Shown: positions 8,713 through 17,797, counted from the first letter of the stretch. The stretch is DNA of 64,000 nucleotides from an uncultured Bacteroides sp. (GCA_900546925.1 UREV01000001.1:98123-162122); one strand, 5' to 3'. Notes: a model not told the origin generated them from the sequence alone. Program-made: numbers and translations.

Positions 8713-10662
8713 ATGAAACTTAGAAATATATTTACAGCCCTTCTTGCAGCATTGACCTTGACCGTCAGCTGCGAAGATGAAAAGGTGGCGTATCTTGACG
8801 AGATTAAGGTGTCGCAGTCTTACGTAGCCATCGACGCTGCGGGCGGTTCCACCGAAATCACTCTCAATGCGAAGGATGAATGGTCTTTCAGCGGTGTCCC
8901 TGAATGGCTCAAGGTAGAGCCTGCATCAGGTGCTGCCGGAAAGGACATTACTGTTACTTTCTCAGCTACTGCTGCTAAAGCTACAAAGGAGGCTATGCTT
9001 TATCTTAACTGCGGAAGCAAGTCTCAGATTATCAACGTTATCCAGATGACTGAAAAGGTAGATCTTCCTATTTCTACTTACAAGCAGATTGCTGCAGGTC
9101 AGGATGGTACCGTTTATCGTGCTAAGGGAACTTGCACCGATATCTACAATACTGAGTATGGTAACTGGCACCTCATCGATGCTACCGGTGACCTTACTAT
9201 CTATGGTACTTTGGATAAGAATGGTGCTACCAAGAACTTCAAGAGTCTCGGTATCGAGGCTGGTGACATCGTTACTGTAGAAGGTCCTAAGAAGACGTAT
9301 AATGGTACAGTTCAGCTTACTGACGTGACTGTAATCGCTATCGAGAAGTCTCTCATAAAGATCGAATCACTTACTCCTGCAGAGGCTCTTCCTAAGGAAG
9401 GCGGTGTTCTCGAGGTTGCTCTTACCTGCAAAGGAACTAACATGGAGGTGGTTCTCCCTGACGCTGCCAAGTCTTGGGTATCAGTAGCTGGTATCTCTTC
9501 TAATGGTAAAGAGGCATCGGTGAAGTTCAGTGTTGCTGCGAACTCTGAGGGAAAACGTCAGGCTGATATCGTCATCAAGACAGTTTCCGGCGGGAAAGAT
9601 TATACAGCACAGTTCACTCTTACTCAGGATGGTTCCATTATCGACGCTACTGTAGCTGAGGTTCTTAAAGCTGAGGATGGTCTTACCCAGTACCGTGTTT
9701 CAGGTTACATTTCCAAGGATAAGAACAGCGAGTACGGCAATATCTACATTAAGGATGCTACAGGCGAGATCTACGTTTATGGCGTTCTCGATGCGAAGGG
9801 CCAGAGCAAGCAGTGGAACAACATGGGTATTCACGAAGGTGATATCATCACTGTTGTCGGACCTAAGACTTCTTTCAACAAAGAGCCTCAGATGAAGAAC
9901 GTATCCGTAGAGTCATTCAAGACTGTAAAGGATTTGACTATCAAAGACTTCGTTGCCAAGGCTGACGATAAAGAGACTTACTACCGTATTTCCGGTAAGG
10001 TTTCCGGAATTAAGGATGGCGATGTTTATGGAAACTTCGATCTTACTGATGCGACCGGAACGGTATATGTATATGGCCTCGTAGCCGGTTACGGTGGAGA
10101 GAAGAAGAAATTCCAGGAATTGGGCATCAAAGATGGTGATGAGATTACTATCGTAGGTGTTTCTACTTCATTCAACGGCAAAAAGCAGGTCGGCAATGCA
10201 TTCCTCGTAACAAAGGGAAACAGCGGCACAGTTACTCCTGGCCCTACTCCTACCCCTGGTGAAGTGATTTCTATTGTAGTTGACGACTTCCCAGAAGCTT
10301 ATCCGAAAGAGGAAGCTAAATTTACAGTTAGTGGACAGGAGGTATATCTTCTCAATGTTGCGAACTTCGGTTCCGGAATTCAGATGAAGAAAGGCGGCTC
10401 TTATATCGCTAATGCGAAAGCATTCTCTAAGAAGATTCTTTCAGTTAAATTGACAGCTCAAGAAGGTAAGAAAACGAACCTCGATATGACTTTGTTTGCT
10501 GGTTCATCTGCTAAACCTGAGAGCAATGAGATTACTGCATCCAAGACTGAAACTACTGCGACTTTCGATCTCTCTTCAGGTGATTATAAATTCTTCACAT
10601 TGAAGAATGCATCTTTAGGTGCTGCATACTTCTCAAAGATAGAGATTACTTTGGCGAAATAA
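8713..10662 (+). CDS. surface lipoprotein with two BACON and three OB-fold domains
   Basis: The start is MKLRNIF at 8713, because it gives a clean signal peptide and lipobox (LTVSC, Cys about residue 20). Domains in order are BACON (about 28-115), an OB-fold unit (132-209), BACON (216-308), a second and third OB unit (326-402 and 422-499), a Pro/Thr linker, and a C-terminal beta domain (512-649). The three OB units are internal repeats sharing YGN, DATG, VYG, LGI and GDxITxxGP. They resemble the OB domains of secreted nucleases such as YhcR and Bacteroidota DUF5689-like proteins. OB folds often bind nucleic acid, BACON domains bind carbohydrate or surface partners. The gene lies between the receptor and a nuclease lipoprotein, so a role in nucleic-acid capture is a reasonable inference, not shown. 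Confidence 0.8.
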   Translation: MKLRNIFTALLAALTLTVSCEDEKVAYLDEIKVSQSYVAIDAAGGSTEITLNAKDEWSFSGVPEWLKVEPASGAAGKDITVTFSATAAKATKEAMLYLNCGSKSQIINVIQMTEKVDLPISTYKQIAAGQDGTVYRAKGTCTDIYNTEYGNWHLIDATGDLTIYGTLDKNGATKNFKSLGIEAGDIVTVEGPKKTYNGTVQLTDVTVIAIEKSLIKIESLTPAEALPKEGGVLEVALTCKGTNMEVVLPDAAKSWVSVAGISSNGKEASVKFSVAANSEGKRQADIVIKTVSGGKDYTAQFTLTQDGSIIDATVAEVLKAEDGLTQYRVSGYISKDKNSEYGNIYIKDATGEIYVYGVLDAKGQSKQWNNMGIHEGDIITVVGPKTSFNKEPQMKNVSVESFKTVKDLTIKDFVAKADDKETYYRISGKVSGIKDGDVYGNFDLTDATGTVYVYGLVAGYGGEKKKFQELGIKDGDEITIVGVSTSFNGKKQVGNAFLVTKGNSGTVTPGPTPTPGEVISIVVDDFPEAYPKEEAKFTVSGQEVYLLNVANFGSGIQMKKGGSYIANAKAFSKKILSVKLTAQEGKKTNLDMTLFAGSSAKPESNEITASKTETTATFDLSSGDYKFFTLKNASLGAAYFSKIEITLAK

Positions 10663-10694
10663 ATATCTAACCAAATATATTATCACTTTCTTTC

Positions 10695-10729
10695 GGGTGG
10701 CCCGTTATCGGGTCGCCCGTTTTTCTTTT
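10695..10729 (+). terminator. intrinsic terminator after the OB-fold lipoprotein
   Basis: GGGTGGCCCG and CGGGTCGCCC pair over ten bases (two G-U) around a TTAT loop, followed by GTTTTTCTTTT. It ends the receptor-lipoprotein operon ahead of the separate nuclease promoter. Confidence 0.85.
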
Positions 10730-10768
10730 GTGCAGGTCAATGATTTTGTTAATCTCGCGGATGTTGCC

Positions 10769-10776
10769 TATCTTTG
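10769..10776 (+). promoter_or_regulatory. -7 promoter box for the nuclease gene
   Basis: TATCTTTG, with TTTG at 10744-10747 giving a 21-base spacing, matches the TTTG-TAnnTTTG promoter layout of this phylum. It is 33 bases upstream of the nuclease start. A copy of the GGTCAATG oligomer (10735-10742) lies just ahead of the -33 element. Confidence 0.7.
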
Positions 10777-10809
10777 CCTTCTATTACGCAATAAATAACC
10801 AAACATTTT

Positions 10810-11991
10810 ATGAATTTCAAGTCATTGCTTTTGGGAGCATTGGCAGTAGTGGGCATGACATGTCTCTACAGTTGCTCCGACAATACTACAGAAGATGCCG
10901 TAAAGGCAGAAATTACCGCACAGGAAAACCCTATCGAAGCCAGGGGTGGTGCTCAATATCTTTCAGTCAAGGCTTCAGGATCTTGGAACATCTCGTGCAA
11001 AGGAGAAGACGGAAATGCTCCGAAATGGTTGACCATATCTCAGACTAATGGTTCAGGTAGCAAGTCCAGCATCCCGATGGAGGTTAAACCTAATACGACT
11101 GATGCGGAAAGAGTCGCTATAGTTACCCTTAGAACAGGACATGGCAAGGCAACATTGACCCTTACCCAGAAGGCTTGGGACAGCAGCGTCACAACCGGAG
11201 ACAAGGCGAAAGTGGGTTGGCTCGAACTTCCGGGCATGCCTGAGGGAACTGAACTGGGCTTCTTTACACATTCTATGACGATAGGTAATACTAAGACCAG
11301 AAACTACTCATTTGCATACGATTACGACAATAAGGTAGCGCATTGGGTGGCTTATCCGCTTAACGCATGGACTATCGGCTCCGGCAAGCGTACAAAAAAG
11401 TGGGGTGCGGATCCTCTTATCCCGGCCGACAAACAGGCCGTGCTCTACAATGGCTTTAAAGAGGGTAATGCGGGTTGGTTTGCACGTGGACACCAGTGCC
11501 CTTCAGCTGACCGTCTGAACTATGAGGCTAACGTAATGACATTCTATTATACCAACATGACTCCACAGACTCACGAAGGCTTTAACGAAGATATCTGGGC
11601 ACAACTTGAGGATAAGGTTCGTGGTTGGGCCAAGAAATCAGGCACTGACACTTGCTATGTTGTAACCGGTTGTGTTCCTGACGGCAGTACAAAATATGCT
11701 CTGGACAACAATGGAAAGAAGATCACTGTTCCGGTCGCTTATTACAAGGCTGTCCTCCGTTACAGCAAGTCCGGCAAAGAAGGTCATTCAGGTTACATGG
11801 GATTCGCCATCTACCTCGAACATAAAGTTTATAGTAGCTCGGCTATCAAAAAGGAATATTGCATGTCCATCAGCGACCTCGAGAAGAGAATTAATGTAAA
11901 TCTCTTTGCAAATCTTCCTTCAGTGGTAGGTCCTGAGGAGGCTCAGACTATAAAGGCTGAGAATCCTGCCGACGTAGCTTGGTGGTGGTAA
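10810..11991 (+). CDS. BACON-domain DNA/RNA non-specific endonuclease lipoprotein (NUC1 family)
   Basis: The protein has 393 residues. A signal peptide ends in a lipobox (CLYSC, Cys at about residue 22). A BACON domain spans about 32-122. The nuclease domain covers about 140-375, with the beta-beta-alpha-metal motif in the form ARGHQCPSADR near residue 228 (the family DRGH motif, catalytic His kept) and the metal-binding Asn in TNMTPQ about 25 residues later. The protein should sit on the cell surface or in the periplasm and cut DNA and RNA without sequence preference. It has its own promoter, directly downstream of the Oar-like receptor and OB-fold lipoprotein, which suggests that the three handle extracellular nucleic acid. 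Confidence 0.88.
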   Translation: MNFKSLLLGALAVVGMTCLYSCSDNTTEDAVKAEITAQENPIEARGGAQYLSVKASGSWNISCKGEDGNAPKWLTISQTNGSGSKSSIPMEVKPNTTDAERVAIVTLRTGHGKATLTLTQKAWDSSVTTGDKAKVGWLELPGMPEGTELGFFTHSMTIGNTKTRNYSFAYDYDNKVAHWVAYPLNAWTIGSGKRTKKWGADPLIPADKQAVLYNGFKEGNAGWFARGHQCPSADRLNYEANVMTFYYTNMTPQTHEGFNEDIWAQLEDKVRGWAKKSGTDTCYVVTGCVPDGSTKYALDNNGKKITVPVAYYKAVLRYSKSGKEGHSGYMGFAIYLEHKVYSSSAIKKEYCMSISDLEKRINVNLFANLPSVVGPEEAQTIKAENPADVAWWW

Positions 11992-12022
11992 TCAGATTAT
12001 TAACTTCTGATCGGATATCGAT

Positions 12023-14035
12023 ATGAATAAACTTGTTTTAACAGCACTTGGAGTTATGGCTATTTCAGCTTGTAACACAAATCCATTCCTCACGGAATGG
12101 ACAGGAGCGGACGCTTTTCCTCCGTTCGACAAAATCAAGACTTCAGACTTCGTGCCTGCCGTAAAGGCCGGAATCGAACAGCAAGAGGCTGAGGTCAATG
12201 CTATTGTGACCAATGAGGCTGCGCCGACATTCGAGAATACCATCGCAGCGTATGAACTCTCCGGAGAGATTCTTGCGAAGACCCTCGGCGTGTTGTATAA
12301 CGTGTCAGAGTCAGACGCAACTCCTGAGATGCAGGCCGTTATGGATGAGGTTACCCCTCTTCTTACCGCAAGCTCCGACAATATTTTCATGAACAAGGCA
12401 TTCTTCGAGAGAGTGAAAGCAGTTTATGCTGATTCTTCATCACTCGACAGAGAGCAGTACATGGTTACCAAGAAACTTTATAAATATTTCGTCGATAACG
12501 GAATCTCGCTTTCTGATGCGGAGCAGGCAAGATTCAAGGAGATCAATGCCGAGCTCGCTACCCTTTCACAGAAGTTCGGAAACGACCTTTTGGCTGAGAA
12601 CAATGCTTTCAAGGCAGAGATCGGAATTCCTGTTTCCAGCTATCCTGTGTTCATGTCTTCATGTGCAGACCGTGCAAAACGTGAGGCTGCATTCAAGGCT
12701 TATTCGACCAGAGGTGCACATGATAACGCTAACAGTACCAAGCAGACTCTCGTCGACATAATCCGTCTCCGCACTGAGAAGGCACAGATGCTCGGTTATG
12801 ACTGCGCAGCTGACATGATTCTCAGCGATAAGATGGCTCACGATCACGCGACTGTCGACGCCTTCCTCGAAAAGATTATGGTCAAGGCTGTCGCAAGGGC
12901 TAAAGATGAGATCGAGTCAATGCAGAAGTTCATGGATGAGGACATCGCAGCAGGCCTTCTTCCTGTAGGTTCCAAGATTCAGCCATGGGACTGGTGGTAT
13001 TATTCAGAGAAAGTCCGCAAGGCTGACTATGATTTGCATGAGGAGGAGACCAAGCCATATTTCGAGTTGTCTAATGTTCGTAAGGGTGTATTCAAGGCGG
13101 CTGAGAAACTCTATGACCTTAACATTGAAAAGGTTAACGGATATCCTGTTTATAATCCTGAGGTAGAGGTCTTCAGAGTTTCTGACAAGGATGGCAGTCT
13201 TATAGGTCTTTTCATGACTGATATGCTTCCTCGCAGCACCAAACGCAGCGGTGCATGGATGAGCAATTTCCGTGACCAGTATATGGATGCATCCGGCAAG
13301 GATGTACGCCCTATCGTGGTCAATGTCTGCAATTTCGGCCAGCCTGACGATACTGTCAAACTTCTTACTATCGATGAGGTGGAGACAGCATTCCATGAGT
13401 TCGGTCATGCTCTTCACGGACTTCTTTCCAAGTGCCGTTACAAGGAAGTGAGTGGTACAGCAGTAGCGCATGATTTCGTGGAGACATTCTCTCAGTTTAA
13501 CGAGAACTGGGCTTTCCAGCCTGAGATTCTTGCTGAGTATGCTCATCATTACAAGACCGGCGAAGTTATTCCTGATTCACTCGTAGCTAAGATTAACAAT
13601 GCTTCCAAGTTTAACCAGGGATTCGCTACTACAGAGCTTTGCGCTGCTTCGCTTTTGGATATCAGATGGCATGAACTTGGTGCTGATACAGACTGGAACA
13701 GCTTGGATATCGAGGCATTCGAAAAGAATGTCTGCAAAGAGATCGGTCTGATCGACGAGATTATCCCGAGATATAGAAGTACTTACTTCAGCCATATCTT
13801 CGGCGGTGCTTATGGTGCCGGATATTATGGATATCTCTGGGCAGAGGTTATCGATATGGATATGTTCGAGTTCTGGGAGAGCAAGGGCCTCTGGAATCAC
13901 GATATGGCCATCAAGTTCCGTAAGACTTTCCTCGAAAAGGGTGGAAGCGAGGAGCCGATGGTTCTCTATCGTCAGTTCTGTGGTGAAAATGCTGAGCCTG
14001 ATCCTGATGCACTTCTTCGTGCACGCGGTCTTTAA
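12023..14035 (+). CDS. dcp: M3-family peptidyl-dipeptidase (Dcp-like), lipoprotein
   Basis: The protein has 670 residues, the usual length for M3 metallopeptidases of the Dcp/oligopeptidase A group, which remove C-terminal dipeptides from oligopeptides. The zinc motif HEFGHALH is at about residues 457-464, with the downstream ligand region (SGTAVAHDFVETFSQFNE) following. The first residues (MNKLVLTALGVMAISAC) form a lipoprotein signal, so it should act outside the cytoplasm. It follows the nuclease by 31 bases on the same strand and may be co-transcribed. It carries two copies of the GGTCAATG oligomer (12193 and 13318). Confidence 0.92.
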   Translation: MNKLVLTALGVMAISACNTNPFLTEWTGADAFPPFDKIKTSDFVPAVKAGIEQQEAEVNAIVTNEAAPTFENTIAAYELSGEILAKTLGVLYNVSESDATPEMQAVMDEVTPLLTASSDNIFMNKAFFERVKAVYADSSSLDREQYMVTKKLYKYFVDNGISLSDAEQARFKEINAELATLSQKFGNDLLAENNAFKAEIGIPVSSYPVFMSSCADRAKREAAFKAYSTRGAHDNANSTKQTLVDIIRLRTEKAQMLGYDCAADMILSDKMAHDHATVDAFLEKIMVKAVARAKDEIESMQKFMDEDIAAGLLPVGSKIQPWDWWYYSEKVRKADYDLHEEETKPYFELSNVRKGVFKAAEKLYDLNIEKVNGYPVYNPEVEVFRVSDKDGSLIGLFMTDMLPRSTKRSGAWMSNFRDQYMDASGKDVRPIVVNVCNFGQPDDTVKLLTIDEVETAFHEFGHALHGLLSKCRYKEVSGTAVAHDFVETFSQFNENWAFQPEILAEYAHHYKTGEVIPDSLVAKINNASKFNQGFATTELCAASLLDIRWHELGADTDWNSLDIEAFEKNVCKEIGLIDEIIPRYRSTYFSHIFGGAYGAGYYGYLWAEVIDMDMFEFWESKGLWNHDMAIKFRKTFLEKGGSEEPMVLYRQFCGENAEPDPDALLRARGL

Positions 14036-14040
14036 TCGAC

Positions 14041-14249
14041 TTGCTATATATAAAACGGCCGGCGGCCATCAGCTTCGCTTTCCCTGGTCCGGCGGATTAT
14101 CCGAACGGCATTATCGGCGGTGGGCTCCCGAATTTTCCATCTTTCCGTGACGGAGTGGCTCTCGGACCATTTCTTCAGGAGAAATTCGGCGTTCCTGTTT
14201 TCATTAATAATGACGAGACTTGTTTGCTTATGCGTTTGCCCTCAATTAG
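14041..14249 (+). pseudogene. ROK-family sugar kinase remnant
   Basis: About 60 codons from 14068 encode a recognisable piece of a ROK glucokinase: ISFAFPGPADYPNGIIGG, then LPNFPSFRDGVALGPFL and VPVFINND. At 14215 the frame breaks. Losing one base from the expected GAC-GGA-GAC changes the rest, and restoring it gives DLFAY followed shortly by a stop at 14247. The N-terminal part and everything after DLFAY of a roughly 300-residue kinase are absent. It lies between dcp and manA, another sugar-phosphate gene, so a kinase-isomerase pair may have existed and decayed. A sequencing error cannot explain the missing ends. Confidence 0.8.
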
Positions 14250-14266
14250 TTAGATAAATAAAAACT

Positions 14267-15244
14267 ATGTACGCATTAAAATTCAGACCCATACTCAAGA
14301 CTGTTGTATGGGGTGGCGAGAAAATCGCTCCGTATAAGGAAGTCGTTACAGATCAGCATAATGTAGGTGAAAGCTGGGAGCTTTCCGGCGTGAAGGGACA
14401 TGAATCCGTAATCGCGAACGGTGAGTTCGAAGGCATGACCATCACTGAACTCGTGGAGAAATATAAGGGTGCGCTCGTCGGCGAGAAGGTCTACGCCAAT
14501 ACCGGCAACGAGTTTCCTCTTCTGATCAAATTCATTGACGCTCAGAAGGATCTCTCCATTCAGGTCCATCCGGACGACGAGTTGGCCGAGAAGCGCCATC
14601 ACTCCAAGGGCAAGACCGAGATGTGGTATGTCGTGGGTGCCGACAAGGGCGCGCACCTGCTGGCCGGTCTCTCCGAGAAAATCACCCCCGAGGAGTATGT
14701 GGAGAGGGTCGGGAACAACACCATCACCGATGTTCTCACCAGGTTTGAGGTCAATGCCGGGGATGTGTTTTTCCTTCCTGCCGGACGTATACATACCATC
14801 TGTGGCGGTTGTTTCATAGCGGAGATTCAGCAGACGTCTGACATTACGTATAGAATTTACGATTATGGCAGACTTGGTTTGGACGGAAAGCCTCGCGAGT
14901 TGCATACCGAGCTTGCGAAGGATGCGATCGATTATAATGTTTATCCGGATTACAGAACTCATTATACGGAGAAGAAGGATGCCGAAAATGAGTTGGTAAG
15001 TTGTAAATATTTTACCACGAGTCAGTATGATCTCGACAAGCCGTTCACGAAGGATTTGTCGGCTTTGGATTCGTTCTTGGCGGTGATGTGTATCGAGGGC
15101 TCCGGAACGCTTACCGATCACGAGGATGCCGACAATGCTCTCACCATTCACCAGGGCGAAACTGTCCTCATTCCGGCCACCTCCAAAGGAGTGACCTTCA
15201 CTCCCGACACTCGCCTGAAACTTCTCACCAGCTATATCGGTTAG
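14267..15244 (+). CDS. manA: mannose-6-phosphate isomerase, class I
   Basis: The protein has 325 residues and interconverts mannose-6-phosphate and fructose-6-phosphate. It is a short, Bacillus-type class I enzyme. Zinc-site motifs are present: IQVHPDD near residue 102, KTEMWYVV near 118, and FFLPAGRIHTICGG near residue 168, with the cupin-like C-terminal domain ending in the TLIP region. It supplies sugar nucleotides for glycans. The start is ATG at 14267, preceded by an A-rich stretch. The ROK kinase remnant ends 18 bases upstream. Confidence 0.93.
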   Translation: MYALKFRPILKTVVWGGEKIAPYKEVVTDQHNVGESWELSGVKGHESVIANGEFEGMTITELVEKYKGALVGEKVYANTGNEFPLLIKFIDAQKDLSIQVHPDDELAEKRHHSKGKTEMWYVVGADKGAHLLAGLSEKITPEEYVERVGNNTITDVLTRFEVNAGDVFFLPAGRIHTICGGCFIAEIQQTSDITYRIYDYGRLGLDGKPRELHTELAKDAIDYNVYPDYRTHYTEKKDAENELVSCKYFTTSQYDLDKPFTKDLSALDSFLAVMCIEGSGTLTDHEDADNALTIHQGETVLIPATSKGVTFTPDTRLKLLTSYIG

Positions 15245-15264
15245 ATTTTTCATTTTCGGTAGGC

Positions 15265-15345
15265 GTGGTGGCCGCCGGCTGCAAGGGCCCCTTCGCTCAG
15301 GTGCTCCGCAATTCGCTCCCTGGGCCATGCCGCCGATCGGCATCG
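15265..15345 (-). repeat. palindromic repeat family C, diverged copy
   Basis: The core CGCTCAGGTGCTCCGCAATTCGC matches the centre of the copy at 28268-28355 in the same orientation, but the outer arms differ. It lies directly downstream of manA and just ahead of a second copy in the opposite orientation. Confidence 0.65.
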
Positions 15346-15375
15346 TCTAGTAGATTCCTAACGTTGGAAAATATC

Positions 15376-15456
15376 GTTTCGCCAGCAGGCAGGAGTCGGA
15401 ACTCAAGACGCGAATTGCGCAGCCTGAGCGGATGAGTCCGAACTCCTGCTGCTACC
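15376..15456 (+). repeat. palindromic repeat family C
   Basis: An inverted-repeat unit. GCAGGAGTCGGAACTC on the left pairs with GAGTCCGAACTCCTGC on the right, around a centre with GCGAATTGCGCAGCCTGAGCGG. The same layout occurs at 35622-35708 (same orientation) and 28268-28355 (reverse). Confidence 0.85.
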
Positions 15457-15682
15457 ATGCCAAAAATCGCTGTTTAAGAGCTAAAATGTAATTACCTGAT
15501 AACCAAGTAATTACAAAAAGTGAGAGATTTTAGTGAAATACGAATGTATAACACGCAGATACTCAATGGGTTAGCAAGTGTAAAAGAGAGATTATATAGG
15601 GCAAATTGTTAGGAAAAAGCCGATATAACCCACTATCTTTGCGCTCGGAAACTAACCCATGAAATAAAAAAAACTTGACTTA
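15457..15682. other. intergenic stretch with an orphan promoter-like box
   Basis: I find no gene here. It contains GTAATTAC twice (15488-15514), each a palindrome, and a good -7 box TATCTTTG at 15634-15641. The only ORF after that box is ATG-AAA-TAA at 15660. The box could be a relic of a lost gene or drive an unrecognised small RNA that runs into repeat B. Confidence 0.35.
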
Positions 15683-15832
15683 AGTTTCGCAAGTGCGAAA
15701 CACCGCTTTTAGAGCCCGCGAGGGCGAAAGCAAGTCCCTTCCCCGAGGGGAGGGATTTAGGGTGAGGGTAGCGTGTAAGCAAAAAGTGCGTGGGGCTTAC
15801 AGCCTTCGAACGAGTGATAACCCTCAAATAAG
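15683..15832 (+). repeat. intergenic repeat family B, full copy
   Basis: About 150 bases matching, in reverse complement, the copy at 29727-29885. The blocks in order are TTTCGCAAGTGCGAAAC (itself a hairpin), GAGGGCGAAAGCAAGTCCCT, TCCCCGAG, GATTTAGGGTGAGGGTA, AAAAAGTGCGTGGGGCTTA, and CCTTCGAACGAGTGATAACC. No ORF of note. Confidence 0.85.
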
Positions 15833-15956
15833 TGCTTGTGTTCAGCAAGTTTGATAACTTGCGAAACTTGAGAATTAGAGTATTAATGTGTTTGAAATAA
15901 TGTGATGGCTGCAGGAAAAACCCAAACCTGCAGCCATCACTATTTTTTGAGAAAAA

Positions 15957-17636
15957 CTACCGCCCCAGCGCCGCAAGAAAATCTTCCTTGTCCGGAGCAT
16001 CCGACCCGTCGATCTTACTCTTTAGCCTCCAGATGCGATTATAAACGATACCTTTGTCTTTCTCTAAAATCGTGGAAATTGTTGTGCTTGAGAACCCCGA
16101 CGCTACGAAAATGAACAACCTTATATCCTCATCCTTCATCTTCGGCAACTGCTCCCGCAATCTCGAAACCAAATTCCCGCAATTCCTGTCAAGTGTCTGC
16201 TCCAGCCCCTTAAGTGTCTTCGCATCAGTACGCAAATCCTGAATAATCGACTTGACCTCCTTCAGCACCTTCGGCTGCAGATTCTCCGTCCCCTCGTAAA
16301 TATAATACTGCTCGCAAAGCCGCTCCAGCATATCCGTCTTTGCCGCAGGGGTACGCTTGGCTGCCACCTGCTTCTTGTCCGCCGCCTTAAGCTTCGCCTG
16401 CAAGTCCTCCGCTATACTCATATACCTCTCAGCCTCAGCCTTTTCCTCGCTTATTCGCTTCTCTGCCTGTAAATCCCGATACCGGAAATAGCTGATGAAA
16501 GAGAATATCAGGATCAATGCTGCCGCTACGATGACAAGTATCGTCATCCTGGACGACTTCAGCCTCATGGCATTCAACTCATTCTCCTGACGGAAATACT
16601 CCTTCTCCGCGGAAACGGCTGATTTCTTGAGCCTTGCGATATCTACAGTGTTGCTATACTCCATCACACTCTCCAACGCCTTCAACGCCTCCTTATAATT
16701 CCCGTCCCTGACCATCACCTGATACTCGCGGAACTTCGCCTGACTCGCCTCATACTTATTTTCCGCCGAAGCATTCGCCCGCTTCATCCAGGTTATAGCT
16801 TCCGTCCTTTTCCCTGCCAATGAATACGCATAGGCCAACATTCCGCGGTCGATGCTCGACAGAGGTGAATGCAGCTCGTTGGCAACTCTTGAAAGCAGAC
16901 TGATGACCAGCCCCGGATCCGGCTCCTCCTGCTCCAGCGTGAGCATGGCATAAGATTCCAGGCATCTGACCTCCAGGAGAGTATCTGCAGCAGCATGTGC
17001 CTCGTACATCATGGATCTGAATATTTCCTCTGCCGCCACGAAATTCTGGGCATTATAATTCGCCACGCCGCATTCGAACCTCACATTTCTGCTGTTGAAC
17101 GGCATGCCTGCCATGTCGAAATCTTCAGCCGCCTTATTCAAATATGAAATCTCCTCGTTGTAATCTCCTGTAGCTCTGAACGTTTTGGAAATGTCACGCA
17201 AAATGCTGCCCCTCTTTCCAGGGTCATCAAGTTTATCACAAATCCTCTCCGCACGTGTAAATGAAATGATCGAACTCCTGTAATCACCGGCATTGAACTG
17301 AGCCTTTCCCAGATAATACCAAGCCTCCATGCGCCTGTCCGCCGGTCCTCTCTTCTCGAAAAAATCCGCAGTCAGTGTCAGGCTCCGAAGGTCTGCAGCC
17401 TCGACTCCTGGATACGCAATATCTTGAGCCACAGCCTTTAATAGATGATACTCCGACCGTAACCGCTTGTTCCGGTTGAATACAAATTCCGGCCTGAGAC
17501 GCTCCAGCTCCGAAAGAACGCTGTCTGGCCGTGCGTAAACCTCCTGCCTCAGACCATCCAAAGTTCTCAGCTCCACCTTGCCGCACCCTGCCGCGGCGAT
17601 CATCACTATTATTGTCAATGCGAATATTCGTCTCAT
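15957..17636 (-). CDS. TPR lipoprotein-type regulator with a C-terminal helix-turn-helix-like region
   Basis: I place the start at MRRIFALT (17636), because it gives a lipobox (IAAAGC, Cys at residue 18); an in-frame extension to 17735 would bury it. The protein has 559 residues. Helical tetratricopeptide-like repeats fill about 30-350. One membrane segment follows at about 359-380 (MTILVIVAAALILIFSF), then a charged coiled coil, and a C-terminal domain (about 450-559) with the pattern LFIFVASGFSSTTISTIL-NRIWRLKSKI typical of DNA-binding regions in Bacteroidota TPR regulators. It probably senses something on the outer side of the membrane. It is divergent from metX and may have no link to it. 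Confidence 0.75.
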   Translation of the reverse strand: MRRIFALTIIVMIAAAGCGKVELRTLDGLRQEVYARPDSVLSELERLRPEFVFNRNKRLRSEYHLLKAVAQDIAYPGVEAADLRSLTLTADFFEKRGPADRRMEAWYYLGKAQFNAGDYRSSIISFTRAERICDKLDDPGKRGSILRDISKTFRATGDYNEEISYLNKAAEDFDMAGMPFNSRNVRFECGVANYNAQNFVAAEEIFRSMMYEAHAAADTLLEVRCLESYAMLTLEQEEPDPGLVISLLSRVANELHSPLSSIDRGMLAYAYSLAGKRTEAITWMKRANASAENKYEASQAKFREYQVMVRDGNYKEALKALESVMEYSNTVDIARLKKSAVSAEKEYFRQENELNAMRLKSSRMTILVIVAAALILIFSFISYFRYRDLQAEKRISEEKAEAERYMSIAEDLQAKLKAADKKQVAAKRTPAAKTDMLERLCEQYYIYEGTENLQPKVLKEVKSIIQDLRTDAKTLKGLEQTLDRNCGNLVSRLREQLPKMKDEDIRLFIFVASGFSSTTISTILEKDKGIVYNRIWRLKSKIDGSDAPDKEDFLAALGR

Positions 17637-17677
17637 TATCTCGTTATTCAATATTATAGAGTGTCTAACATTTAGTG

Positions 17678-17685
17678 CAAAAATA
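17678..17685 (-). promoter_or_regulatory. -7 promoter box for the TPR regulator
   Basis: TATTTTTG on the minus strand, 41 bases ahead of the chosen start, which supports that start over the longer frame. Confidence 0.6.
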
Positions 17686-17777
17686 CAATCTAAGTAATCA
17701 TTAAAAAATACAAGATAACCAATTTTGCAGTACAAAAAACAACTTGTCCAATATTTCGTAAATAAATATACTTTAAT

Positions 17778-17785
17778 TATATTTG
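17778..17785 (+). promoter_or_regulatory. -7 promoter box for the metX leader
   Basis: TATATTTG, 13 bases before the start of a Met-rich mini-ORF and 105 bases before metX. The 5' untranslated part ahead of the mini-ORF would be only about 5-8 bases. Confidence 0.65.
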
Positions 17786-17797
17786 CAATTCGAAAAA

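Noticed and set aside
5381..10662. SusC/SusD polysaccharide utilisation pair
   Set aside because: The receptor is Oar-like and the neighbouring lipoprotein consists of BACON and OB-fold units without SusD helices; no glycoside hydrolase is nearby.
14276..15343. 355-codon open frame antisense to manA
   Set aside because: ManA is a clear enzyme on the other strand and the antisense product has no signal, domain or promoter.
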